From the NCBI GenBank assembly GCA_027325115.1, contig DAHWFG010000353.1:1-6793 (forward strand): 6,793 nucleotides of DNA, in the 5' to 3' direction. Origin of the DNA: JAKBCQ01 sp021807585. GTDB taxonomy: Bacteria > Planctomycetota > Planctomycetia > Isosphaerales > Isosphaeraceae. Position 1 is the first letter of the stretch. Every line of letters starts with the position of its first letter. The notes under the pieces were generated by a model. The model ran no database searches and was not told the DNA's origin. It saw nothing but the letters and a program-made list of their open reading frames with translations. Of this stretch, positions 1-6,524 are shown piece by piece. A program made the translations under genes and the position numbers.

Positions 1-2
1 GG

Positions 3-35
3 TATAACGGATTTGTTGAATCCTTGTTTCGGGAG
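3..35 (+). promoter_or_regulatory. Leader of the epimerase-like gene: possible -10 and Shine-Dalgarno
   Basis: TATAAC at 3-8 matches five of six bases of a sigma-70 -10 box, but any -35 would lie outside the window, so the promoter reading is weak. GGGAG at 31-35 is a good ribosome-binding site, six bases before the ATG at 42. It supports initiation there rather than at the later ATG at 168. The same frame is also open from position 3 up to the ATG, so an upstream start cannot be excluded. Confidence 0.35.
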
Positions 36-41
36 TGTCGG

Positions 42-134
42 ATGCGAGTTTTCATCACGGGCGGTTCGGGATTAATCGGTCGTCGAATGATCGGGTGTTT
101 GACCGATCGGGGTACGGAATGCGTGGTGTTATAG
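42..134 (+). pseudogene. N-terminal fragment of the epimerase-like gene, ended by in-frame TAG
   Basis: This 30-codon piece begins MRVFITGGSGLIGRR, the first strand and glycine-rich NAD(P)-binding turn (GxxGxxG at residues 7-13) expected at the very start of TIGR01777/YfcH-type epimerases. It ends ...CVVL and then TAG at 132-134. The next codons (RRAAEL) continue the family in the same frame, with no length change. The stop sits where relatives usually have Ser or Thr before Arg (VLTR or VLSR); TCG to TAG would be a single base change. The ribosome-binding site at 31-35 shows that this is where translation would normally start. It could be a true nonsense mutation, a sequencing or assembly error, or a read-through site; the sequence alone cannot decide. 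It belongs with the body at 168-1088. Confidence 0.75.
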
Positions 135-158
135 CGTCGAGCCGCCGAGCTTCGGATC

Positions 159-179
159 AACCCCGCGATGCGGGGGGTT
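159..179 (+). other. GC-rich hairpin enclosing the ATG at 168
   Basis: CCCCGC at 161-166 pairs perfectly with GCGGGG at 170-175, leaving a three-base loop (GAT). The flanking AA and TT at 159-160 and 178-179 can pair as well if two G residues bulge. The ATG at 168-170 starts in the loop and runs into the stem, so it would be poorly accessible in mRNA. The stem lies about 25 nt after the TAG at 132-134. It may be chance in GC-rich coding DNA. Confidence 0.4.
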
Positions 180-1088
180 GAGATTATCCAGGGGGATCCG
201 ACGGTCGAATCGGGTTGGGACAAGGCGATCGACGGCTGCGACGCGGTCGTCAATTTGGTGGGTCATAATATTTTTGCGGATCGATGGACGACGGATGTGA
301 AACGGAAGATCCGCGACAGCCGGGTGATTTCGACCGAGAACGTCGTCGCGGCGATGAAGCGGTGCGTGAAGCCTCCCGGGACGCTCGTCTCGGGGTCGGC
401 GATCGGCTATTACGGCTTTCATGGAGATGAAGAGCTTCGCGAGAAAGATCCTTGCGGAACCGATTTCATGGCGTCGATTTGCAAGGAATGGGAAGAGGCG
501 GCGCGGCGTGCCGAGGGATTCGGCGTGCGGACTGCGATCGTTCGAACGGGCGTCGTTCTGGCCAAAGGCGAAGGGGCGCTCGGCGTGATGACGCCGATCT
601 TCCGGTTTTTGGGGGGTTCGCCCGTCGGCGGCGGCAAATCGAGGTTCTCTCCCGCGAGCGGTAAACAGTGGTTCAGTTGGATTCATCTCGACGACATCGT
701 CGGGATCTTCATCCACGCACTCGATCGCGGCGACGCTTCGGGACCGATCAACGGAACCGCGCCCGTTCCCGTCACCAACGCCGATTTCTCTCGCGCCCTC
801 ACGGAAACGCTGCGCAGGCTCGCGCCGACGTTTGGAACGAGCCTCCTTTGGCCCCGATACATTCCGATCGGCCCCCCCGATTTCATGATGGGGCTCATCC
901 TCGGCGAAGTGGCGCAGGTGATCGCCAAAGGTCAAAAGGTGCTTCCCAAAAGGGCGCGAGAACTTGGATATACGTTCAAATTTTCACAAGTAGAACAGGC
1001 TCTCAACAACCTTTTCACTCCTCCGGTCGCGTCGACCTCGCGGGAGGCCGGCGAAAAGGCGGCGGCGGGGGCTCCGGTCGCGGTTTGA
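168..1088 (+). CDS. TIGR01777/YfcH-family NAD(P)-dependent epimerase, main body (N-terminus cut off by TAG)
   Basis: This is the remainder of a short-chain dehydrogenase/reductase-like epimerase of the YfcH/SulA type; its substrate is unknown. Numbering from the ATG at 42, it shows VVNLVG (about 70-73), the family signature SGSAIGYYG (117-125) with Tyr123/Tyr124, CKEWEE (147-152), VRTGVVLA (167-174), QWFSWIHLDD (209-218), GPINGTAP, and the C-terminal DUF1731-like LPKRARELGYTFKF block. About nine extra residues lie before QWFSW compared with E. coli YfcH as I recall it. A low-complexity Ala/Gly tail follows the last conserved block. The ATG at 168 has no Shine-Dalgarno and would give a protein lacking the dinucleotide-binding motif, so it is unlikely to be the natural start. 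No other damage is visible across 306 codons, so any inactivation is recent. The gene ends 21 nt before cobD, probably in the same transcript. Family assignment is firm; functionality is not. Confidence 0.8.
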   Translation: MRGVEIIQGDPTVESGWDKAIDGCDAVVNLVGHNIFADRWTTDVKRKIRDSRVISTENVVAAMKRCVKPPGTLVSGSAIGYYGFHGDEELREKDPCGTDFMASICKEWEEAARRAEGFGVRTAIVRTGVVLAKGEGALGVMTPIFRFLGGSPVGGGKSRFSPASGKQWFSWIHLDDIVGIFIHALDRGDASGPINGTAPVPVTNADFSRALTETLRRLAPTFGTSLLWPRYIPIGPPDFMMGLILGEVAQVIAKGQKVLPKRARELGYTFKFSQVEQALNNLFTPPVASTSREAGEKAAAGAPVAV

Positions 1089-1109
1089 GCGCCTCGGGGG
1101 CGAATTTTC

Positions 1110-2369
1110 GTGCACGGGATCGGTGATCGAGAGGCCGAGCGGATCGTAATTAGCGAGGCGCGATCGAATTTGAACGGGGCGATTCGTCATGGCGGCGACG
1201 TCAATCTCGCTCGCCGGATCTTCGATCTCGGCGATCGTCCGATCGTCGATTTCTCGGCGAGTCTGAATCCGTTCGCACCGCTTCCTCGCGTACTTGAAGC
1301 GGCCCGAAACGCGATCGATTCGATCGCCCGTTACCCCGAACCGGGAGCGCCGAGGCTCACCGAACGGATCGCCGAGATCCACGGAGTTCCGGTCGATCGC
1401 GTGATCGTGGGAGCGGGGGCGACCGAGATCATCGGCCTGATCGGCCAATCGCTCCGCGAGGTGCTGGCGCTTCACGCCGCCGAGATCGGCGATCCGCACA
1501 TGCCGCTTTCACATATTGTTGAGCCGACATACGGCGAATATCGGCGAATCTCGCGGCTCAACAACCTGCGGGTCGAGACGTGGCGCGATCGATCGTCGGG
1601 CTGGGCTCAAGAATTCCTCCCGCGCTCGGCGGCAGGGGTCTTCTGGACGGGACACCCCAACAACCCGACGGGACGCGTCTGGAATCGCCGCGACCTCCTC
1701 GGATTGATCGACGACACCGAAGCGCTCCTTACGGTCGTCGACGAGGCCTTCCTCCCCTTTCTGACCGACGAGTCTGAAAGGACGCTGACGACCGAGGTCG
1801 CTTCGAGAAATAACCTGCTCGTTCTTAGATCTTTAACGAAGATACATGCGATTCCTGGTTTACGCGTCGGCTATGCGATCGCTTCGGCCGATATGATTGA
1901 ACGATTGCGCGATTTTCAGGATCCGTGGACGGTTTCCTCCGCCGCCGAGGCCGCGGCGCTCGCGGCGATTGATGTAACCGGCGAAGCCGAGCGCCGCGAA
2001 TTGATCGAGAAGACGGCGATCGAATCGGCGTGGATGCTCGATTGGCTGTGGGAGTTACAGGGAATACGGCCCGCCTGGCCCGATCGCGATCGCCCCGCTG
2101 GAGTCGCCGCGCCCCCCAATTATCATCTTGTGAACATTGTTCGCAGGGGCTTGAATTCTTTCGAGTTGCACAAGGCGCTGGCGAAACGAGGCTTTTTAAC
2201 CCGCGAATGCTCGAACTTCCCCGGGCTCGAACCGTGCGTTTTGGAGGATTCGCCCCCCGCCGACGAACCGACCGGCGGAAGCCTGCGGATCGCCGTCCGC
2301 ACCCGACCCGAAAACGAGGCGTTCCTCGCCGCTCTCGCCTCGATACTCGACGAACGATCCGCCAAATAA
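1110..2369 (+). CDS. cobD: Threonine-phosphate decarboxylase (CobD-type, PLP-dependent)
   Basis: This PLP fold-type I enzyme decarboxylates L-threonine O-3-phosphate to (R)-1-aminopropan-2-yl phosphate, the linker of the cobalamin nucleotide loop. Visible motifs are HGGD (27-30), DFSASLNPF (47-55), RYPEP (74-78), ATE (104-106), PTYGEY (139-144), HPNNPTG (182-188), DEAF (211-214, with Asp211 for the pyridine nitrogen), RSLTK (240-244, with Lys244 the PLP lysine), IPGLRVGY (248-255) and a C-terminal LRIAVR. The run from HGGD to RSLTK-AIPGLR follows Salmonella CobD closely; the related histidinol-phosphate aminotransferase is the main alternative, and the cobQ-cbiB neighbours argue against it. 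About a dozen extra residues lie between 115 and 135. The protein is 419 residues, longer than Salmonella CobD, partly through 26 residues before HGGD. Start is GTG with a G-run (1096-1100) nine bases upstream; TTG at 1170 is an alternative. The gene is called cobC in the Pseudomonas denitrificans nomenclature. Confidence 0.88.
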   Translation: MHGIGDREAERIVISEARSNLNGAIRHGGDVNLARRIFDLGDRPIVDFSASLNPFAPLPRVLEAARNAIDSIARYPEPGAPRLTERIAEIHGVPVDRVIVGAGATEIIGLIGQSLREVLALHAAEIGDPHMPLSHIVEPTYGEYRRISRLNNLRVETWRDRSSGWAQEFLPRSAAGVFWTGHPNNPTGRVWNRRDLLGLIDDTEALLTVVDEAFLPFLTDESERTLTTEVASRNNLLVLRSLTKIHAIPGLRVGYAIASADMIERLRDFQDPWTVSSAAEAAALAAIDVTGEAERRELIEKTAIESAWMLDWLWELQGIRPAWPDRDRPAGVAAPPNYHLVNIVRRGLNSFELHKALAKRGFLTRECSNFPGLEPCVLEDSPPADEPTGGSLRIAVRTRPENEAFLAALASILDERSAK

Positions 2370-2388
2370 TACCATATTATATATAAAA
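2370..2388 (+). promoter_or_regulatory. AT-rich cobD-cobQ junction with a 10-bp palindrome
   Basis: Eighteen of these 19 bases before the cobQ ATG are A, T or part of a lone CC, in sharp contrast to the surrounding GC-rich DNA. TTATATATAA at 2377-2386 is a perfect palindrome ending two bases before the start codon. No Shine-Dalgarno is present. It may act as an unstructured AU-rich initiation region, or contain a -10-like element (TATTAT, TATAAA) for an internal promoter, though no convincing -35 is seen. Confidence 0.35.
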
Positions 2389-3963
2389 ATGAATGATTTT
2401 AGCAGTAATTCACGCTTAAATCTCCGGGCTCGCGCTCTGATGATCGCGGGAACTTCGAGCCACGCGGGCAAAAGCGTGATCGCGACCGCGTTCTGCCGGT
2501 TATTCGCCGAACGGGGTATTCGAGTCGCTCCGTTTAAAGCGCAAAATATGTCTCTCAATTCGTATGTGACTCTCGAGGGAGGGGAGATCGGCCGAGCCCA
2601 GGCGGCGCAGGCCGAGGCCGCGGGGATTGAACCTCATGTTCACATGAACCCAATTTTACTCAAACCCGCGGGGGGGGTGAGCCAGGTCGTGGTTCTCGGC
2701 GAACCCGCGGCGACGCTCTCGGCTCGCGAATATTACGCCGCCAAGGATCGCTTTTGGCAAGCCGCCGCGGGCGCTTATGACGATCTCGCGAGCCGGTACG
2801 AGATCGTCGTTCTGGAAGGGGCGGGGAGCCCCGTCGAGATCAATTTGATCGAGCACGATCTCGCCAATTACCGCTCGGCCCGCCACGCCGACGCCGCGGT
2901 CGTGATCGTCGCCGATATCGAACGAGGCGGGGTCTTCGCGCAGATCGTCGGCACGTGGGAGCTCACCCCCGAAGCCGACCGCGAACGGATCGTCGGGTTT
3001 CTGATCAATAAATTCCGAGGCGATCCGACTCTTCTTGATTCGGGCCTGCGGATGATCGAATCCCGCACGGGCAAGCCCGTACTCGGCGTGCTTCCCTATC
3101 TCGAGAACCTCCGCGTCGATCAGGAGGATTCGCTCTCGCTCGACGACGATTCCGGATCGATTCCCGATGTAAGCGGTCAAGACGGTGAATCGACCGACGT
3201 CGCGGTCGTCCGAGTCGATTCTATCAGCAATTTTACTGATTTTGATCCGTTTCGCCGCGAGCCGGGCGTTCGCCTCCGTTTCGTCCGCGAGGCGCGCGAG
3301 CTCGGCGCCCCCGATCTCGTGATCTTCCCGGGATCGAAAGCGACCGCGAGCGATCTGGCCCGGCTCCGCGACCGCGGCTTCGCCGATCGGATCGAAAAGC
3401 TCGCACGCGACCCCGACGGACCGATTATTATCGGAATATGCGGAGGTTTTCAGATGTTGGGAGATCGAATCGACGATCCCGAAGGGGTCGAATCCCGGGA
3501 TCCGACGGTTCCCGGGCTCGGTTTGCTCGGCGTCGTCACGCGATTCTCTCCGATCAAACATCGTTTTCGCGTTACGGGCTCGACGCGAACCGGACCGATC
3601 GCGTCGGTCGTCCGCGGCTACGAAATCCACATGGGTCGAACCGATCGTCGCCCGGATGTCGAACCCTGGATCGAACTCGTCCGCGAACCCTCGGGAGAAA
3701 CGATCGCCGACGGCGCCGTCGACCCCTCGGGCCGAATATTCGGCACATATATTCATGGTATTTTTGATAATCGGCTCTTTTTCAACCAACTGATTGATCT
3801 TTTACGAAAAAGGCGGGGCTTATCCCCGGTCGATCCCGAGCGCGGCCGAGCATTCCACGCGGCGCGATCGGATCGGTACGCTCCGATCGCCGAGGCTCTA
3901 CGAACGCACGTCGATCTGGCGACGATCGACCGCGCCCTGGCACATAGCGGACGAACGCCGTGA
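2389..3963 (+). CDS. cobQ: Cobyric acid synthase (glutamine-hydrolysing)
   Basis: CobQ/CbiP performs four ATP- and glutamine-dependent amidations (b, d, e, g side chains) of (adenosyl)cobyrinate a,c-diamide to give cobyric acid, in the cytoplasm. The N-terminal DTBS-like synthetase domain shows AGTSSHAGKS (20-29, nucleotide-binding loop), FKAQNMSLNSYV (49-60), NPILLKP (87-93), EGAGSPVEINL (143-153) and GGVFAQIVGT. After an acidic linker (SLSLDDDSG) comes SNFTDFDP. The C-terminal class I glutamine amidotransferase-like domain carries FPGSK, GICGGFQMLG with nucleophile Cys351, YEIHMGRT, and GTYIHGIFDN with His456. All key motifs are intact. At 524 residues it is slightly long for the family, mostly from about 15 residues before the usual N-terminus and the acidic linker. 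The start at 2389 follows an AT-rich gap with no Shine-Dalgarno; ATG at 2440 (Met18) would match the usual family start but also has none. Its last four bases overlap cbiB, suggesting coupled translation. Confidence 0.95.
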   Translation: MNDFSSNSRLNLRARALMIAGTSSHAGKSVIATAFCRLFAERGIRVAPFKAQNMSLNSYVTLEGGEIGRAQAAQAEAAGIEPHVHMNPILLKPAGGVSQVVVLGEPAATLSAREYYAAKDRFWQAAAGAYDDLASRYEIVVLEGAGSPVEINLIEHDLANYRSARHADAAVVIVADIERGGVFAQIVGTWELTPEADRERIVGFLINKFRGDPTLLDSGLRMIESRTGKPVLGVLPYLENLRVDQEDSLSLDDDSGSIPDVSGQDGESTDVAVVRVDSISNFTDFDPFRREPGVRLRFVREARELGAPDLVIFPGSKATASDLARLRDRGFADRIEKLARDPDGPIIIGICGGFQMLGDRIDDPEGVESRDPTVPGLGLLGVVTRFSPIKHRFRVTGSTRTGPIASVVRGYEIHMGRTDRRPDVEPWIELVREPSGETIADGAVDPSGRIFGTYIHGIFDNRLFFNQLIDLLRKRRGLSPVDPERGRAFHAARSDRYAPIAEALRTHVDLATIDRALAHSGRTP

Positions 3964-4958
3964 CGAGCCTCGCGCTTCGTTACCTGCTCGATCCAGCGGT
4001 CGCGTCGATCGCGTTCGGGGGCTTGCTCGACGAGATCGTCGGCGATCCTCGAGGCTTCCCCCATCCGGTACGATGGATCGGAGCCGCGATCGCGACGCTC
4101 GAACGACTTTCTCGTCGAATCGTTATCTGTTTTCATGCCGGAGCAAAACTCGAACGATCGCTCGGAATCGCAATCGCGCTCGGCGTTCCCGCGGCGACCG
4201 CGGCGATCGTTTGGGGGATTATGCTGCTCGGCGATCGATCGGGTTATTGGCCGTCGCTTCTCGGGCGATCGATTCTGATCGCGTGGGGGCTCGCCGCGAA
4301 GAGCCTCGCGGTCGAGACGCTCCGCGCAGCGCGAGCGGTCGATCTTGAAACCGCTCGCCGCGAGTTAAGCATGATCGTCGGACGCGATACCGCCGAACTC
4401 GATCGAAGCGAGATCGACCGAGCGTGCGTTGAGACCGTCGGCGAAAACACGACCGACGCGATTGTCGCGCCTTTGTTTTGGCTCGCTCTCGCGGGCCCCG
4501 TCGGCCTTTGGACGTATAAATCGATCAGTACACTTGATAGTATGATTGGATATAAAGATAATCGATATCGTTATTTGGGGTGGGCGTCGGCTCGGCTCGA
4601 CGATCTCGCGGCTTTTGTTCCGGCGCGGCTTTGCCTCGTCGTGATCGCGTTTGCGACGACGCTTCGCGGCGAAAGCGGCCGATCGGCGCTGCGGATCGGC
4701 TTTCGCGACGCACGTAAGCACGAGAGCCCGAATTCGGCTTGGGGCGAGGCGGCGATCGCCGGGGCGCTCGGGGTTCAACTTGGCGGACGATCGACGTATC
4801 AAGGCAAAATCACCGATAAGCCGTTGCTTGGCGAAGCCTCGAATCCGATCGAAAGAGCGACCGTCGAACGCGCCGTCACGGTGATGAGAACCGCGGCGCG
4901 GTTGATGCTCGCGATGACGATTTGTCTTAAACTAATAATGATTCGATTGCGCGATTAA
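3960..4958 (+). CDS. cbiB: Adenosylcobinamide-phosphate synthase, membrane protein
   Basis: CbiB (CobD in Pseudomonas nomenclature) attaches aminopropanol or its phosphate to the f-propionate of adenosylcobyric acid, giving adenosylcobinamide (phosphate). It is an integral inner-membrane protein. The family blocks are in order: DEIVGDPRGFPHPVRWIG (24-41), IVGRDT (139-144), ETVGENTTDAIVAPLFW (from 158; Glu162-Asp166), YKSISTLDSMIGYK (ending at Lys199), GWASARLDDLAAFVPAR, SPNSAWGEAAIAGALGVQLGG with Asn and Glu conserved, then YQGK. Relatives often have INTLDSM; here Ser replaces the Asn. Hydrophobic stretches lie near 4-23, 68-90, 100-117, 170-190, 215-235 and 311-329. At 332 residues it is of normal size. 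The GTG start overlaps the cobQ TGA as GTGA, so translation is probably coupled to cobQ. The product of the cobD gene two positions upstream supplies its second substrate. Confidence 0.95.
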   Translation: MTSLALRYLLDPAVASIAFGGLLDEIVGDPRGFPHPVRWIGAAIATLERLSRRIVICFHAGAKLERSLGIAIALGVPAATAAIVWGIMLLGDRSGYWPSLLGRSILIAWGLAAKSLAVETLRAARAVDLETARRELSMIVGRDTAELDRSEIDRACVETVGENTTDAIVAPLFWLALAGPVGLWTYKSISTLDSMIGYKDNRYRYLGWASARLDDLAAFVPARLCLVVIAFATTLRGESGRSALRIGFRDARKHESPNSAWGEAAIAGALGVQLGGRSTYQGKITDKPLLGEASNPIERATVERAVTVMRTAARLMLAMTICLKLIMIRLRD

Positions 4959-4977
4959 GGACGTTGAATCGGCGTCC
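4959..4977 (+). other. Weak stem-loop just after cbiB
   Basis: GGACG at 4959-4963 pairs with CGTCC at 4973-4977; the stem can extend inwards through two G-U pairs to a three-base loop. It begins right after the cbiB stop, where a transcript end would be expected. No T-tract follows (AAATTGG), so it is not a convincing intrinsic terminator; it could protect the 3' end or be chance. Confidence 0.25.
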
Positions 4978-5065
4978 AAATTGGAGCGATCGAAGAGGGC
5001 GATCGGTCGATCGAGACCTTACCGATGATCGATATCGGATTCGATTGGGAGCTCGCCGAAACGTA

Positions 5066-5100
5066 CCACTAGAATTTCGCGGTCGCGATCCACTAGAATT
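5066..5100 (+). promoter_or_regulatory. Repeat-built promoter/operator region before ctp
   Basis: CCACTAGAATT occurs twice, at 5066-5076 and 5090-5100, exactly 24 bp apart. Each copy contains TAGAAT, a five-of-six match to the -10 consensus. The 13 bp between them are almost wholly an inverted repeat, TCGCG-GT-CGCGA (5077-5088). If the second TAGAAT (5094-5099) is the -10, transcription would begin near 5106, giving a leader of about 40 nt with a Shine-Dalgarno before the ATG at 5145. No good -35 is visible; the first repeat copy occupies that position. The reading as tandem -10 elements or as a regulator site is inference. Confidence 0.5.
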
Positions 5101-5130
5101 GTATGATTGAGATGGATTCCCTGATCGACC

Positions 5131-5136
5131 GAGGAG
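5131..5136 (+). promoter_or_regulatory. Shine-Dalgarno that fixes the ctp start
   Basis: GAGGAG lies eight bases before the ATG at 5145. The alternative in-frame ATG at 5103 has only the CACTAGAATT repeat before it and no ribosome-binding site, and it would place 14 polar residues ahead of the signal peptide. Confidence 0.75.
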
Positions 5137-5144
5137 TTCGATTC

Positions 5145-6524
5145 ATGCCTCGACGCAACCTGGTCGCGCTATTGATCGTCGCGATCCTCTCCATTTTAGG
5201 GCTTCAGGCCGGCTTGGCGGCGCAGCGCGACGAGGGGACCGAGATGTACGGTCTGTTCGTCGACGCGGTTGAACAGGTCGAATCGAATTACGTCCGGTCG
5301 GTCTCGCGGAAAGAGCTGCTCGAAAGCGCGCTCAAAGGTATGCTTCAGCATTTGGATCCACACTCATCATATATCAACAATACAGAATGGAAGCAGTTTC
5401 GCGGGAATCATATCGAGGGGAAATTCGGCGGGATCGGCATTCAGATTCAGATCGATCCCGATACGCGTCGGTTGATCGTGGCGGCGCCGATGGTGGGAAC
5501 CCCCGCTTATAACGCGGGCGTGCTGCCCGGAGACGAGATTCTTCAGATCGACGATCAATCGACCGAGGATATCGATCTGGATAAGGTTGTTGAATTGCTT
5601 CAAGGTCGCCCCGGGACGAAGGTTAAGCTGTTGATCCGTCATGAACAGGCCGAGAAGCCCGAGACGATCACGCTTTCGCGGGCGATCATCGACGTTCCGA
5701 GCGTGTTGGGCGATTCGCGCAAGGCCGACGACAGTTGGGATTTCATGCTCGATAAAGAAAACAAGATCGGTTACATCCGTGTAACATCATTTGTGCAAAA
5801 CACGTATGAGGAATTGAAAAAGGCGGTCGAAGAGCTGAAAGAGCAGGGGATGAAGGGGCTGATCCTCGATTTGAGGAGCAATCCGGGAGGGTTGTTGAGC
5901 GTCGCGGTCGACGTCTCGGACCTGTTCGTCGACGCGGGGAGGATCGTCAGCACGAAGGGACGCAACAGCCCGGAGAAAGTGTTCGAGGCTCATAAAGAGG
6001 GGACATATTCTGGATTCCCGATGGCAATTTTGATCAATCACGGTTCGGCGTCGGCTTCGGAGATTGTGTCGGCGTGTTTGCAGGATCACGATCGGGCGGC
6101 GATTGTCGGCGAGCGATCGTTCGGCAAGGGTTCGGTGCAGAACATCATCGAGCTTGACGACGGCGCGAGCGTGCTCAAGCTGACCGTCGCGACGTATTGG
6201 CGGCCTTCGGGTAAAAACATCCATCGTTTCAAAAACGCCACCGAGAAAGACGAATGGGGCGTGAAACCGAACGAAGGGATGGAGGTGAAGTTCACGATCG
6301 ACGACTTTATCGCGTGGGCGAAGGATCGCAAAGATCGTGATCGGCTGGTGCACGGTCTTAAGCCGCAAGCCGCCGCCGGCGACGCGAAGAAAGCCGACAA
6401 GAAAGACGACAAGAAGCCCGAATCCAAGCGGTTTGTGGATCGTCAGTTGAATAAGGCTCTCGAGTTTGTGAAACAGCGGGAGAACGGCGACGCCAAAGAC
6501 AAAGCGAAAGAGATCAAGGAGTGA
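5145..6524 (+). CDS. ctpA: C-terminal processing peptidase (S41 family, PDZ domain), exported
   Basis: This is a serine endopeptidase that trims or degrades proteins outside the cytoplasmic membrane; its substrates here are unknown. Numbering from ATG 5145 (459 residues): an N-terminal MPRR followed by a hydrophobic stretch (6-20) ending LAAQ, a likely signal peptide or anchor; a Ctp N-terminal helical region with LDPHSSYI (70-77); a PDZ domain at about 88-166 with GGIGIQ and PGDEILQID; IGYIRVTSF (208-216); LILDLRSNPGGLL (239-251); and the catalytic core. Ser303 (in SASE), Lys328 (FGKGSVQ) and Gln332 have the same 25- and 4-residue spacing as the triad of Bacillus CtpB; Asp314 matches E. coli Prc Asp441. 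SGKNIHRF and EWGVKP after the core resemble planctomycete members. A Lys/Asp-rich low-complexity linker (about 405-420) and a charged helical tail end the protein. It has its own upstream control region and overlaps tsaD if the latter starts at 6521. Confidence 0.93.
   Translation: MPRRNLVALLIVAILSILGLQAGLAAQRDEGTEMYGLFVDAVEQVESNYVRSVSRKELLESALKGMLQHLDPHSSYINNTEWKQFRGNHIEGKFGGIGIQIQIDPDTRRLIVAAPMVGTPAYNAGVLPGDEILQIDDQSTEDIDLDKVVELLQGRPGTKVKLLIRHEQAEKPETITLSRAIIDVPSVLGDSRKADDSWDFMLDKENKIGYIRVTSFVQNTYEELKKAVEELKEQGMKGLILDLRSNPGGLLSVAVDVSDLFVDAGRIVSTKGRNSPEKVFEAHKEGTYSGFPMAILINHGSASASEIVSACLQDHDRAAIVGERSFGKGSVQNIIELDDGASVLKLTVATYWRPSGKNIHRFKNATEKDEWGVKPNEGMEVKFTIDDFIAWAKDRKDRDRLVHGLKPQAAAGDAKKADKKDDKKPESKRFVDRQLNKALEFVKQRENGDAKDKAKEIKE

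Noticed and set aside
1110..2369. Histidinol-phosphate aminotransferase (hisC) as the identity of the second gene
   Set aside because: The HGGD start, DFSASLNP, and RSLTK-AIPGLR runs fit CobD better, and it sits directly before cobQ and cbiB.
2656..3789. Long open frame (377 codons) on the minus strand opposite cobQ, and similar antisense frames opposite the epimerase, cobD and ctp
   Set aside because: The translations are Arg/Asp-rich with no recognisable domains, while the plus strand has complete known families. GC-rich coding DNA with few antisense stops produces such shadows.
4987..5033. Clustered GATCG repeats and the short inverted repeat CCGAT/ATCGG as a possible operator or CRISPR-like array
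   Set aside because: There is no regular unit or spacer; it follows from the window-wide excess of CGATCG and is reported there.
5103..5144. ATG at 5103 as the start of ctp
   Set aside because: It lies right after the CACTAGAATT repeat with no ribosome-binding site and would put a polar extension before the signal peptide. ATG 5145 has GAGGAG at the right distance.
4959..5144. Intrinsic terminator, tRNA, small RNA gene or cobalamin riboswitch in the cbiB-ctp gap
   Set aside because: The hairpin after cbiB lacks a T-tract. No cloverleaf or B12-box-like sequence is seen, and the rest is explained by the repeat-built promoter and leader.
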